A DNA stretch of 64,000 bases, taken from positions 62,001 through 126,000 of the forward strand of contig NZ_LFBV01000011.1 in assembly GCF_001905345.1 (NCBI RefSeq). Reading direction: 5' to 3'. Numbering within the stretch: position 1 is the first letter of the stretch; every line of letters starts with the position of its first letter. The position numbers and the translations under genes were made by a program. This document shows, piece by piece, positions 49,790-57,899 of the stretch. This DNA is from Streptomyces uncialis (GTDB lineage: Bacteria; Actinomycetota; Actinomycetes; Streptomycetales; Streptomycetaceae). The notes under the pieces are model-generated. The model was given only the letters and a program-made list of their open reading frames with translations, did not search any database and was not told the origin of the DNA.

Positions 49790-51406
49790 TCAGGGCTTGG
49801 GAGTGGCGCGCGGCGCGCACGTCACATTCTTGCTGTCGACCTTGCCGGTCAGGAGGTACGTGTCGACACGGTCGTTCACACACGGGTTGACCGCCCCGGT
49901 GACACCGTGCGACCCGGCGCCCTTCTCGACGATCAGCCGGGAGCCCTTGAACCGCTTGTGCAGTTCGAGCGCGCCCGCGTACGGCGTGGCCGCGTCCCGG
50001 TCGGCCTGGACGATCAGCACCGGCGGCAGACCCTTGCGCGTCTTCACCTCGACGGGGGTGTGCTGCTTCGACTTCCAGGTGGAGCAGGGGAGGTTCATCC
50101 ACGCGTTGGACCAGGTGAGGAACGGGTAGTCCCGGTGGAGCCGGGTGTTGTCCCGGTCCCAGGTCCGCCAGTCGCGGGGCCACTTGGCGTCGGCGCACTC
50201 CACCGCGGTGTAGACGGCGTTGCCGTTCTCGGAGGAGGCGTTGCCCGCGATGTCCGTCATATCGGGACCGGCGGCGTCCACCAGCGCCTGGGTGTTCCCG
50301 GCGGCGTACTGGCTCCACACCCGGGCGACCGGCACCCAGCGGGAGTCGTAGTACGGGGCGCCCTGGAAGAAGCCGATCAGCTCGGCCGGGCCGACGACCC
50401 CGCCGATGGGGTTCTTCTTCGCGGCGGCGCGGAGCTCGCGCCACCGCTCCTCGACCGCGGCACGGGTGGTGCCGAGGTGGAAGGCGGCGTCGTTCTTGGC
50501 GACCCAGGACGTCCAGTCGTCCCAGCGCATCTGGAAGGCCACGTCCTGGTCGAGGTTGGCCTGGTACCAGATCTTCTCGCGGGACGGGTTGACGACGCTG
50601 TCGGCGACCAGGCGCCGGACATGGTCCGGGAAGAGCGTGCCGTACACGGCGCCGAGGTAGGTGCCGTAGGAGACCCCGAGGAAGTTCAGCTTCTCCTCGC
50701 CGAGCGCGGCGCGGATGACGTCCAGGTCGCGGGCCGTGTTCGGGGTGGTCATGTGCGGCAGCATCTCGCCGCTGCGTTCGGCGCAGCCGTCCGCGTACTC
50801 GGCGGCGAGCTTGCGCTGGGCGCGCTTGTCGGCCTCGCTGTCGGGGACCGGGTCCAGCTTGGGCGCCTTGACGAACTCCTGCGGGTCGATGCAGGAGATG
50901 GGCGCGGAGTGACCGACACCGCGCGGGTCGAAGCCGACGAAGTCGTAGGCCTTCGAGGTCTTCACCCACAGCGGGTTCTTGCTGGTGACCCGGGCGGGGA
51001 AGCGCAGACCCGAGCCGCCGGGACCGCCGGGGTTGTAGACGAGGGCGCCCTGGCGCTCCTCGGGGGTGCCGGTGTGGCCGATCCGGTCGACGGCGAGCTC
51101 GATCGTCTTGCCGAACGGCTTGGCGTAGTCCAGCGGTACGGTCACCCAGCCGCACTGGATGGGCTTGGCGAGCCCCCAGTCGGCGGGACAGTCCTTCCAG
51201 TCGATCCCGGCCTTCTTGGCGCGGGCCGCGGCGATGGACGCGCCTATCTGCTCCCGTTCCTGACCACGGACCTGGTCACGGCCCAGGTCACGGTCGCCGT
51301 GCGCGCTGGCCGCGGGCGCGGCCAGCGCGCCTGCTATGAGGGTCGCCGCGATCATGGTGCCCGCGGAGCCGAGCGCGGTCACCCGCCTCACCCGTGTCCG
51401 TCTCAA
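49790..51406 (-). CDS. secreted tripeptidyl aminopeptidase-like alpha/beta hydrolase
   Basis: A 538-residue S33-family serine peptidase. Signal peptide at residues 1-~38 (ALGSAGTMIAATLIAGALAA). IDWKDCPADWG, then YNPGGPGGSG oxyanion region, GFDPRGVGHS, nucleophile elbow GVSYGTYLG (~240), and the TAP-like C-terminal domain LIVQADRDAATPYAGALELH with the catalytic His in GAGSHGVTG. Resembles Streptomyces Tap/SlpD/SlpE, which release N-terminal tripeptides from secreted proteins. The start is probably TTG at 51406, 6 bases after GGGAGG; upstream Met residues give unrelated sequence. Confidence 0.9.
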   Translation of the reverse strand: MRRTRVRRVTALGSAGTMIAATLIAGALAAPAASAHGDRDLGRDQVRGQEREQIGASIAAARAKKAGIDWKDCPADWGLAKPIQCGWVTVPLDYAKPFGKTIELAVDRIGHTGTPEERQGALVYNPGGPGGSGLRFPARVTSKNPLWVKTSKAYDFVGFDPRGVGHSAPISCIDPQEFVKAPKLDPVPDSEADKRAQRKLAAEYADGCAERSGEMLPHMTTPNTARDLDVIRAALGEEKLNFLGVSYGTYLGAVYGTLFPDHVRRLVADSVVNPSREKIWYQANLDQDVAFQMRWDDWTSWVAKNDAAFHLGTTRAAVEERWRELRAAAKKNPIGGVVGPAELIGFFQGAPYYDSRWVPVARVWSQYAAGNTQALVDAAGPDMTDIAGNASSENGNAVYTAVECADAKWPRDWRTWDRDNTRLHRDYPFLTWSNAWMNLPCSTWKSKQHTPVEVKTRKGLPPVLIVQADRDAATPYAGALELHKRFKGSRLIVEKGAGSHGVTGAVNPCVNDRVDTYLLTGKVDSKNVTCAPRATPKP

Positions 51407-52023
51407 GTGGGACCTCCCGTACGCCGATTCGAATGAGTCAGCGTGATCCTGTCGTCTGTGGGGTCCCTGACAACAGGCAGGGTCGGGGTTCTTTACCAAT
51501 CCGATAACCGGCAACCCGCGTTCCGTGAGCGGTACGCGGGTGTGGGCGAGTCGGCAGTGGGTGGCATCCGCCGGACGGGGGGCGTGCGGGGCGGGCCGCT
51601 CGGGGCAGCGGGAGCGGCCGGAAGCGGCCGGGGCCGGCGGGCGGCGGGCGAATTCTCCGGGCGGAGGTCATTCGGAGGCACCGGATTCGCGGGTACTCAG
51701 CATCGGTCGACATCCGCGTGGCACGCAATTCCCCGGCGGCACCGGAATTGGCCGGTATCGGGTACCGGGGGTGTGCGGTGCGCATATGCCTGGAGTTCGT
51801 CCACCGAGCGGTGTCCGACGGAACTCGGCGACTGCCGGGCGGAATTCGGCGCCGTACGGTTGCAAGAGGCACCGATGGTGAAATCACCCGCGATGTCGCG
51901 CGCCCCGCTCCCGGATCAGGGCGCGGCGGCTGTTTCCTTTCCCCGCCGATCGGCCGGTCCGGGCCGGGCGGGGCCAGGAAGGGCTGCCGAAAGGCGGCAC
52001 GGCGCCGGGGACCGCGTACCGGG
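51407..52023. other. long gene-free region
   Basis: 617 bases, AT-richer from 51650 to 51900, with repeated GGAATTCGGCG and CCGGAATTGGCCGGTATCGG-like motifs. It holds the aminopeptidase promoter and the 3' side of the LysE gene. Short reading frames exist but show neither family resemblance nor a ribosome binding site; I call no gene. Confidence 0.45.
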
Positions 52024-52662
52024 TCAGTCCGCGCGGCCGGTCGCGGCGACGGTGACCCCGAGGCCGATCATCGTGAAGCCACCGACCCCGCCGACGGCGG
52101 CGTACCGCTTCGGCGACCGGGCGAACCAGTTCCGCGCGGTGGCCGCGGCGAGTCCCCACACGCTGTCGCAGACGACGGCGATGGCGTTGAACACCAGCCC
52201 GAGCAACAGCATCTGGGCGACCACCTGTCCCCTCCCGTGGTCGACGAACTGAGGGAGCACGGCGGCGAAGAACACGATCGTCTTGGGGTTGGCGACCCCG
52301 ACCGCGAATCCCTCCCAGAGGGTGCGCGACCCGCTGGCCGGTGGCGCGTCACCGTCCGCCGCCAGGGGCATCACCCCTCGTCGGCGCACCGCCTTGATCC
52401 CGAGGTGGATGAGGTAGGCCGCGCCCACCAGCTTGATGACGGTGAAGACGAGGACGGAGCGTTCGACGATCGCCCCGACTCCCAGCGCCACGGCCACGAC
52501 GAGGACATAGGCGCCGAGCGTGTTCCCCACGACCGTCGTCAGCGCGGCGCGGCGGCCCTGCGAGAGGGCCCGGCCGACGACGAACAGGACGCTGGGGCCC
52601 GGGACGACGATGAGGAGGAAGGACATGGCCGCGAAGGCGAGCAATCGGTCCAGAGACACCAT
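52024..52662 (-). CDS. LysE/RhtB-family amino-acid exporter
   Basis: A 212-residue membrane protein with about six spans. The LysE pattern is clear: FAAMSFLLIVVPGPSVLFVV, GRRAALTTVVGNTLGAYVLV, FTVIKLVGAAYLIHLGIKAV, WEGFAVGVANPKTIVFFAAV. It exports amino acids or related small molecules. The ATG at 52662 has only a weak GGAATG upstream. Substrate unknown. Confidence 0.9.
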   Translation of the reverse strand: MVSLDRLLAFAAMSFLLIVVPGPSVLFVVGRALSQGRRAALTTVVGNTLGAYVLVVAVALGVGAIVERSVLVFTVIKLVGAAYLIHLGIKAVRRRGVMPLAADGDAPPASGSRTLWEGFAVGVANPKTIVFFAAVLPQFVDHGRGQVVAQMLLLGLVFNAIAVVCDSVWGLAAATARNWFARSPKRYAAVGGVGGFTMIGLGVTVAATGRAD

Positions 52663-53100
52663 GGGCGCATTCCAGCACTCCCGGGTCCCGACTCTCCAGC
52701 CCTTTACGCCTGGTGGTTCGCGCGGCGGCTCAGGCGTCGGTCCGCACAGCGGCTCACGCGGCGTACGTCCGGCGGCGCACGCGGCGGTCCGTACGACAGT
52801 CGGTACGGCGGTCCGTCGGCGGTCCGTACGGCGGTCACCGGGAAGCGGGGCGCGGGCCTTCGGCCGGGGGCGGGGGCTCGGGGCGGCCCTCCGAGCGGGG
52901 GCCGCCGCGCCGGCCTCAGTGCCCGCCCGAGGTGGCGACCGCGGCGCCATGCGGAGCGGAAACCGACCGCACGGTCTGCTTTCGACGACCGGAAGGTTCG
53001 AACGCGGTGCGCTCCCGCTGCTCCCGGGGCGTGACCGATCCGGTATGCGCCGCCCGCACGCCGGGGCGTGCAGGGGGTTGCGCGGGGGCGCTCGGACGCG
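52663..53100. other. gene-free region with short direct repeats
   Basis: 438 bases; GGCGGTCCGTACG occurs twice and GTACGGCGGTC variants several more times between 52780 and 52840. It lies between the LysE promoter and the 3' end of the antitoxin gene. I see no gene. Confidence 0.45.
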
Positions 53101-53379
53101 CTAGCGGGCGTCCGGGCCCCGGTGCTCCGCCGTGATCCCGAACCGCTGACGTTCGCGGGGAGCGGACGCCAAGGGCACGAGCGAGGACACGGAACTGACG
53201 GTGTGTTCGTCCGGTGATTCCTGGAGCGCTTCGAGTTTTTGCAGGTCACCGGCTGACACCAGGGCGACGAGCGGCTTGCCGTGCCGGGTCAGGACGACCG
53301 TCTCACCGCCGTACACCACGCGGTTGATCAGATCGGCGAGCTCGGCTCGTGCTTGCGTCACCGGAATCTCATGGGCCAT
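53101..53379 (-). CDS. Phd/YefM-family antitoxin-like protein (no toxin gene adjacent)
   Basis: A 92-residue protein. MAHEIPVTQARAELADLINR and VVYGGETVVLTRHGKPLVAL with VSAGDLQKLEAL are the complete Phd/YefM fold, which binds DNA and neutralises a toxin through its C-terminus. The tail (APRERQRFGITAEHRG) is unlike typical toxin-binding ends. No Doc, YoeB or other toxin gene lies on either side; instead the gene diverges from clpP with 59 bases between. TAAGAT on the minus strand ends 7 bases before the ATG at 53379, so translation is probably leaderless. Confidence 0.85.
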   Translation of the reverse strand: MAHEIPVTQARAELADLINRVVYGGETVVLTRHGKPLVALVSAGDLQKLEALQESPDEHTVSSVSSLVPLASAPRERQRFGITAEHRGPDAR

Positions 53380-53386
53380 GCTCCCC

Positions 53387-53392
53387 ATCTTA
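53387..53392 (-). promoter_or_regulatory. -10 box (TAAGAT, minus strand) of the antitoxin-like gene
   Basis: On the minus strand TAAGAT is followed by 7 bases and the ATG at 53379. Confidence 0.55.
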
Positions 53393-53399
53393 ACGGCAC

Positions 53400-53415
53400 G
53401 TACGTCCTGTACATT
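53400..53415 (+). promoter_or_regulatory. clpP -10 region overlapped by a small inverted repeat
   Basis: TACATT (53410-53415) is a good -10 for clpP, with a leader of about 17 bases holding GAGGAGG. GTAC-GTCCT-GTAC (53400-53412) overlaps it and is a candidate operator for the divergent Phd-like protein. Confidence 0.5.
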
Positions 53416-53438
53416 TTTTACAGAGGAGGCGCCCACTC

Positions 53439-54077
53439 ATGCCCGTGCAGCCGACGGCCCGCCATGTCCTGCCGCAGTTCACCGAACGCACCTCGACCGG
53501 CCCCCGCACCCTGGACCCGTACGCGAAGCTGCTGGCGGAACGGATCGTCTTCCTCGGCACACCCGTCGACGACACCTCGGCGAACGATGTGGCGGCGCAG
53601 TTCATGTATCTGGAGCACGCGGCCCCCGACCGGGACATCTCGCTCTACATCAACTCGCCCGGCGGCTCGTTCGCCGCCATGACCGCGATCTACGACACGA
53701 TGCGGTTCGTCACCTGCGACGTGGAGACGATCTGCCTCGGCCAGGCGGCCTCCGCCGCGGCCGTCCTGCTCGCCGCCGGCACCCCCGGCAAACGGCTGGC
53801 CCTGCCCGGCGCCCGGGTGATGATCCATCAGCCGGCTTTCCCGGAGCCGCTCCAGGGCCAGGCCGACGATCTCGCGATCCAGGCGCGTGAGCTCCAGCGG
53901 ACCCGTGACCTGCTGGAGGAGCTGCTCGTCCGGCACACCGGGCAGAGCCGGGAGCGGGTCGCGGCGGACATCGAGCGCGACCACTTCCTCGACGCGCCCC
54001 AGGCGCTGGCGTACGGGCTGGTCGACCGGATCGTGCCGAGCCGCAAGGCCACGCGCACGGCACCGGGCATCCGGTAG
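53439..54077 (+). CDS. clpP: ATP-dependent Clp protease proteolytic subunit
   Basis: A 212-residue ClpP. Catalytic Ser105 in GQAASAAAVLLAAG, His130 in MIHQPAF, and Asp at ~179 in IERDHFLDAPQALAYGLVD; ISLYINSPGGSFAAMTAIYD is typical. All three catalytic residues are kept, unlike some ClpP-like paralogues. It stands alone rather than in the clpP1P2 or clpP3P4 pair arrangement, with a Phd-like gene divergent and a small unknown gene 6 bases downstream. GAGGAGG lies 8 bases before the ATG. Confidence 0.93.
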   Translation: MPVQPTARHVLPQFTERTSTGPRTLDPYAKLLAERIVFLGTPVDDTSANDVAAQFMYLEHAAPDRDISLYINSPGGSFAAMTAIYDTMRFVTCDVETICLGQAASAAAVLLAAGTPGKRLALPGARVMIHQPAFPEPLQGQADDLAIQARELQRTRDLLEELLVRHTGQSRERVAADIERDHFLDAPQALAYGLVDRIVPSRKATRTAPGIR

Positions 54078-54083
54078 CCCCCG

Positions 54084-54386
54084 ATGCTGCCGGATCTGCC
54101 GCCGCTGCCCGCGCTCACCCGGGCCGAGGGCGAGCTGATCGACCGCTATCTGGAGGCCGCCGTACTGCTGGGGCGGATCAACCCGGCGCGCGCCGGTGAC
54201 ACCTACAGCGCTCTGCGCGCCGCCCAGGCGCTCGCCGCGACGGCCGCCGCGCTCCGGGACGCGCTGGCGCTGATGCACCGGCGCGGCGAGAGCGAGCTGC
54301 ACACCGACACGCTGGCCCGCGCGCTGCGCACCCTGGACGGCGTACGACGGTCGGCGCGCGTCGGGGTCCCTCCGGACGGCACCTGA
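54084..54386 (+). CDS. small protein of unknown function downstream of clpP
   Basis: A 100-residue, largely helical protein: LTRAEGELIDRYLEAAVLLGR, SALRAAQALAATAAALRDAL, LHTDTLARALRTLDGVRRS. No signal peptide or span. It starts 6 bases after the clpP stop without a visible ribosome binding site, suggesting translational coupling. I recognise no family; an adaptor or partner of this ClpP is possible but only inferred from position. Confidence 0.6.
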   Translation: MLPDLPPLPALTRAEGELIDRYLEAAVLLGRINPARAGDTYSALRAAQALAATAAALRDALALMHRRGESELHTDTLARALRTLDGVRRSARVGVPPDGT

Positions 54387-54680
54387 CCCGACGTCCGGGG
54401 CCGCTCCGAAACGGCCCGAACGGGGTACCACCGAACAGCGTAGCCAGGGGTAGACATTCGAGGGGGTCCAACTTGCGCGAATCGTCTGTCCGGCAGCCAG
54501 AATTATGCGTTCCGCCGCTGGTACAGACGTCGTCGGCCGTCTGCCGAGGTGTTCGACCTGGGGGCTGTCCACCCGAACGGGTCCGTGGTGAGGAGACTCA
54601 CAAACCAGCGGTAACGTTCGGTTTTTCCGACATCCATGCGTGAAGATCCCTTCCGACGACAAGCCCCCGCCACAACGGCG
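54387..54680. other. promoter-side region upstream of the riboswitch
   Basis: About 290 bases, AT-richer at 54460-54660. It includes a TTGCGC...GAATTAT candidate promoter near 54473-54505 and, at 54665-54683, a CCCGCC/GGCGGG hairpin just before the riboswitch. No gene seen. Confidence 0.4.
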
Positions 54681-54687
54681 GGGCGGT

Positions 54688-54872
54688 CCGGGCGGACGCC
54701 GAGTCCTGCCGCTGCCCGGACGCCAGGTCGACAGAAGTGCATCGGCAGGAGTGGAGGACCCAGGTACGACGGGCCGCCGGAGAGATCCGGACGGCCCTTG
54801 GGGTGAAGCCGCGCGAGCGGCCGGGCATCTTCGCCTGCCCGAACCCGACAGGTCATCCTTCACAGGCGGCTG
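54688..54872 (+). ncRNA. c-di-AMP riboswitch (ydaO-yuaA leader)
   Basis: Conserved blocks occur in the expected order: GCCGAGTCCTG (~54698), GGAGTGGAGGACCCAGG (~54748), CTTGGGGTGAAGCC (~54797) and CGAACCCGACAGG (~54839), with pairing helices between. This matches the ydaO-yuaA class, which in Streptomyces precedes cell-wall hydrolase genes and turns expression off when c-di-AMP is high. The NlpC/P60 hydrolase gene begins 15 bases after it. Boundaries are approximate. Confidence 0.85.
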
Positions 54873-54886
54873 ACGAAGGGTTTCGC

Positions 54887-55360
54887 ATGACCGCGCTGAA
54901 TCGTGTTCCGTCGCTGCTGACGAGGGCCACCACGGCCTCGGCTCTCACGCTCGTCGCCGTCGGCGGCGGTATCGTCGCCCCCGGCGCCGCCTCCGAGGCG
55001 TCCGCCGCGGCACCGGGGGCCAAGGCGCTCAAGGTGGCCGCCTCCAAGAAGGGCGCCCCCTACCGGTACGGAGCCACCGGCCCGAGCCGCTTCGACTGCT
55101 CAGGGCTCACGCTGTACTCGTTCAAGAAGGCCGGCAAGACGCTGCCCCGCACGGCCGCCGGCCAGTACAACAAGACCAAGCGTGTGAAGGCGGGCAACCG
55201 CAGCAAGGGCGACCTGGTCTTCTTCTACTCGGGCCGGAACGTCTACCACGTCGGCATCTACGCGGGTGGCGGCAAGATGTGGCACTCCCCGAAGACCGGT
55301 GACGTGGTCCGGCTCTCGAAGATCTGGACCAAGAGCGTCAAGTACGGCCGGGTGCGGTGA
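54887..55360 (+). CDS. secreted NlpC/P60-family peptidoglycan endopeptidase
   Basis: A 157-residue exported enzyme. Signal peptide at residues 1-~42 (TTASALTLVAVGGGIVAPGA). Catalytic Cys71 in RFDCSGLTLYSFKKAG, His in NVYHVGIYAGGGKMWHSP (~120), third polar residue His ~134. Hydrolyses D-Glu-DAP-type bonds of stem peptides. Unusually small, with no extra wall-binding domain. GAAGGG is 6 bases before the ATG. Controlled by the c-di-AMP riboswitch directly upstream. Confidence 0.92.
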   Translation: MTALNRVPSLLTRATTASALTLVAVGGGIVAPGAASEASAAAPGAKALKVAASKKGAPYRYGATGPSRFDCSGLTLYSFKKAGKTLPRTAAGQYNKTKRVKAGNRSKGDLVFFYSGRNVYHVGIYAGGGKMWHSPKTGDVVRLSKIWTKSVKYGRVR

Positions 55361-55504
55361 CCCATGGACCTCTGACGGCGGCGCGGACGACGACCGCCGC
55401 GCGGGCCCACTGAGGCGGGCGGGGAACGGACCGCGGCCGTTCCCCGCCGCCCTCGGGCCCGTACCGCCCGTACGGCCTCCGGTCGGCCGTCCCCGCACCA
55501 CGAG

Positions 55505-55530
55505 CGGTCCCCTGGGGCCCCAGGGGACCG
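55505..55530. terminator. perfect 26-base palindrome, likely terminator hairpin
   Basis: CGGTCCCCTGGGG followed directly by CCCCAGGGGACCG. It lies about 145 bases after the hydrolase gene and 117 before the next gene. Could alternatively bind a dimeric protein. Confidence 0.6.
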
Positions 55531-55646
55531 GCACGGGCCCGCACCACCGTGCCGACGGGACCCGCCGCGCCGAAGGGCTCACGCCCGCACGGCTGTGCGG
55601 GCGGTCGGCCAGGCGTAGGAAACGCGGCGCGGGATACCCATGTCCC

Positions 55647-56204
55647 ATGCCTGCTGACCCGACACGCCCCGGCCGGACCGGTGATCCTCGGACGGAGACC
55701 CCGGTCCAGCGGGCCGACCGGAACTTCGGCGAACTCCTCCAGGAGCTGAGGGTCACCCAGACCGGGGTGCAGATCCTCTTCGCCTTCCTGCTGACCCTCG
55801 CCTTCACCCCCCGCTTCCCCGACCTCGACCGCGTGCAGCGGGTCACCTACGTGGTGGCCCTGTGTCTGTCGGTGCTGGCCGCGGCGCTGTTCACGGCGCC
55901 CGCCGCGATCCACCGGTATCTGTTCCATCAGGGCGTGAAGAGCGACATCGTCCGGGTGTCCTCCCGGCTCACGGAACTGGGCCTCGGCGTGCTGTGCCTC
56001 GCCCTGTCCGGTGCGGTGCTGCTCGCCGTGGATGTCGCGGTGGGGCGGACCGGCGGGCTCGTCGCGGGCGGCGCCACCCTGCTGGTGTGCGCGGCTCTGT
56101 GGGTCGCCCTGCCCTGGCATGTCCAGCGGGTCGTGGCCACCAGGGAGGCCACGGACCGGACCGGACCTCCGGCCGGAACCGATGACGGCGGCGAGCCGTC
56201 CTGA
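55647..56204 (+). CDS. DUF6328-like membrane protein
   Basis: A 185-residue protein with four hydrophobic segments: TGVQILFAFLLTLAFTPRFP, VTYVVALCLSVLAAALFTAP, LGLGVLCLALSGAVLLAVDV, GLVAGGATLLVCAALWVALP. The N-terminal NFGELLQELRVTQTGVQ block is shared with actinobacterial DUF6328 proteins. No clear ribosome binding site; a GGATACCC sequence lies just upstream of the ATG at 55647. Function unknown. Confidence 0.78.
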   Translation: MPADPTRPGRTGDPRTETPVQRADRNFGELLQELRVTQTGVQILFAFLLTLAFTPRFPDLDRVQRVTYVVALCLSVLAAALFTAPAAIHRYLFHQGVKSDIVRVSSRLTELGLGVLCLALSGAVLLAVDVAVGRTGGLVAGGATLLVCAALWVALPWHVQRVVATREATDRTGPPAGTDDGGEPS

Positions 56205-56282
56205 CCGGCCCGCCGACCACCCGCCCGGCCGACCACCCGCCCGGCCGGCGCGAGGACACCACGGGCGCCGCGCGCCGGGCCG

Positions 56283-56741
56283 TCAGCGCTGGGCCGGCCG
56301 GTCCGCGCTCGACAGACATCGCCCGCGCTGGAAGGGCAGGGCGATCCAGACCGTCTTGCCGCCCTCGGCGGTGGGGCTGACGGAGAGCCGGCCGCCGTAC
56401 TCGACGGCGAGCGAGCGGATGATGACCATCCCCCGGCCGTTGTCCTGCTGCACGGCGGCGGGCAGCCGCTTGGGATAGCGCGGATGGCTGTCGGTGACAC
56501 CCACCCGCAGCTGCTCGTCCCGCACCAGCTCCACGTCCACGGTGAACGTCGGTGACTGGCCGAGCGTGTGCTGGACCGCGTTGGTGGCGAGCTCCGACAC
56601 GATGAGCCGCACCGTGTCGGTCATGTCCGTGTCGGCGGGCAGCCCCCATTCCGCGAGGACGTCCGTCACATACGCGCGGGCCACGGAGACCGAGGCGGGT
56701 TCGCTCGGCAGGGTCACGGATGCTTCCTGGTGGTCGGCCAT
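56283..56741 (-). CDS. ATP-binding RsbW-like regulator of the WhiJ-type triad
   Basis: A 152-residue GHKL ATPase. N-box LIVSELATNAVQHTLGQ (~48-64), G1 DNGRGMVIIRSLAVEYGG (~103-120), then GGKTVWIALPF. It lies 260 bases upstream of, and divergent from, an XRE/DUF5753 gene followed by a DUF397 gene; this three-gene set is repeated many times in Streptomyces and includes the developmental whiJ locus. Probable role: modulation of the XRE regulator. The ATG at 56741 was chosen because family similarity begins there. Confidence 0.87.
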   Translation of the reverse strand: MADHQEASVTLPSEPASVSVARAYVTDVLAEWGLPADTDMTDTVRLIVSELATNAVQHTLGQSPTFTVDVELVRDEQLRVGVTDSHPRYPKRLPAAVQQDNGRGMVIIRSLAVEYGGRLSVSPTAEGGKTVWIALPFQRGRCLSSADRPAQR

Positions 56742-56988
56742 GGCGACGTCGTCCCTTTCCCACCGGGACCGGACTCCGGCGTGAGGCGGATGGTTCGCGG
56801 GCGGTCCCGGATTGGTGCTGCGGCAAAGCCTGCCATCTGAGCGGCGCCCGCGCGTACCGATCCACGAGGATGTGCATATATCTGTCGCTCGAAGCGGTGA
56901 ACTCTGCCACGGCCGCACGTATTTGGCACACAGCGCCCCCACACCACCTGCGCGCGCCTCGTGCGCCCCCCGAAAGCGCCACTTGCTC

Positions 56989-56994
56989 TACCGT
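56989..56994 (+). promoter_or_regulatory. -10 box (TACCGT) of a probably leaderless transcript
   Basis: TACCGT ends 6 bases before the GTG at 57001; no Shine-Dalgarno sequence. Confidence 0.55.
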
Positions 56995-57000
56995 CTGGCG

Positions 57001-57891
57001 GTGAACCAGCCACCGGCCGGGAGGAGTCGGCCCATGCACCGAGGTCCCGCGGTACGCCGCCGAAAGCTGGGCGGTGAGCTGCGCCGACTGCGTCTCGCCG
57101 CCGCGCTCACCAGCGGCCAGGCCGCGCGTCGGGCGGGTTGGAACCAGTCGAAGGTGAGCCGCATCGAGACCGCGCGCAGCGCCGTGAAGTCCGATGACGT
57201 GCGGCTGCTGCTGGACATCTACGAGGTCGCGGACCCGGCGCTGCGCGACCTGCTCGTCGCCCTCGCGGACCTGGGCCCGGCGGCGGTCGACCGCTGGTGG
57301 CACGCCTACCGGGGGCTGCTGCCGCCCACGTACCGGGACTTCATCAGCCTGGAGGCGCAGGCGTGCCGGATGCGGACCCTGGAGAACTCGGTGGTCCCGG
57401 GGCTGCTCCAGACCCCGGAGTACGCGCGGGCCGTGACCCGGGCCTCGCTGGAGGGCCTGTCGGACACGGAGATCGGGGAGCTGGTCGAGGTACGGCTGAC
57501 CCGGCAGGACGTGCTGCGCCGCGATCCGCCGCCCCGGTTCGAGGCGGTCGTGGACGAGGCGGTGCTGCGCCGGCCGGTCGGCGGCGCGGCGGTGATGGAC
57601 GGCCAGCTGGACCATCTCGTCCGGTCGGCGCGGCCGGACGGGGTGGACCTGCGGGTGCTCCCTTTCGCGGCGGGGGAACACATCGGACTGACCGGTCCTT
57701 TCGTCATGTTCTCCTTTCCGGGCAACTCCGATCTGGATGTGGTCGTCGTCGACAATCTGACGAGTAGCCTTTATCTGGAAGGGAAAGAAGACGTAAAGGC
57801 GTATCTCGACGCCTTCAGTTCGCTCCAAAGGCACGCCCTTTCCCCCGAGGACTCCCTGGACTTCATCGCGGGGGTCCGTCACGGCGCGTAG
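57001..57891 (+). CDS. XRE-family regulator with DUF5753 domain (WhiJ-like)
   Basis: A 296-residue regulator (GTG start). The helix-turn-helix is at residues ~18-60: LGGELRRLRLAAALTSGQAA, RRAGWNQSKVSRIETAR. DUF5753 follows (~100-285): RTLENSVVPGLLQTPEYARA, QDVLRRDPPPRFEAVVDEAV and LRVLPFAAGEHIGLTGPF. The 3' part of the gene is distinctly less GC-rich than the 5' part. Next gene, DUF397, starts 8 bases after its stop. In the whiJ locus the DUF397 protein relieves repression by the XRE protein; the same logic is likely here. Confidence 0.92.
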   Translation: MNQPPAGRSRPMHRGPAVRRRKLGGELRRLRLAAALTSGQAARRAGWNQSKVSRIETARSAVKSDDVRLLLDIYEVADPALRDLLVALADLGPAAVDRWWHAYRGLLPPTYRDFISLEAQACRMRTLENSVVPGLLQTPEYARAVTRASLEGLSDTEIGELVEVRLTRQDVLRRDPPPRFEAVVDEAVLRRPVGGAAVMDGQLDHLVRSARPDGVDLRVLPFAAGEHIGLTGPFVMFSFPGNSDLDVVVVDNLTSSLYLEGKEDVKAYLDAFSSLQRHALSPEDSLDFIAGVRHGA

Positions 57892-57899
57892 GAGTATCG

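Noticed and set aside
53101..53379. Complete type II toxin-antitoxin module
   Set aside because: Only the antitoxin-like gene is present; neither neighbour (clpP, LysE exporter) nor any short frame nearby resembles a toxin.
55505..55530. Perfect palindrome as a phage attachment site
   Set aside because: No integrase, tRNA or mobile gene is nearby; a terminator hairpin after the wall-hydrolase gene is the simpler reading.
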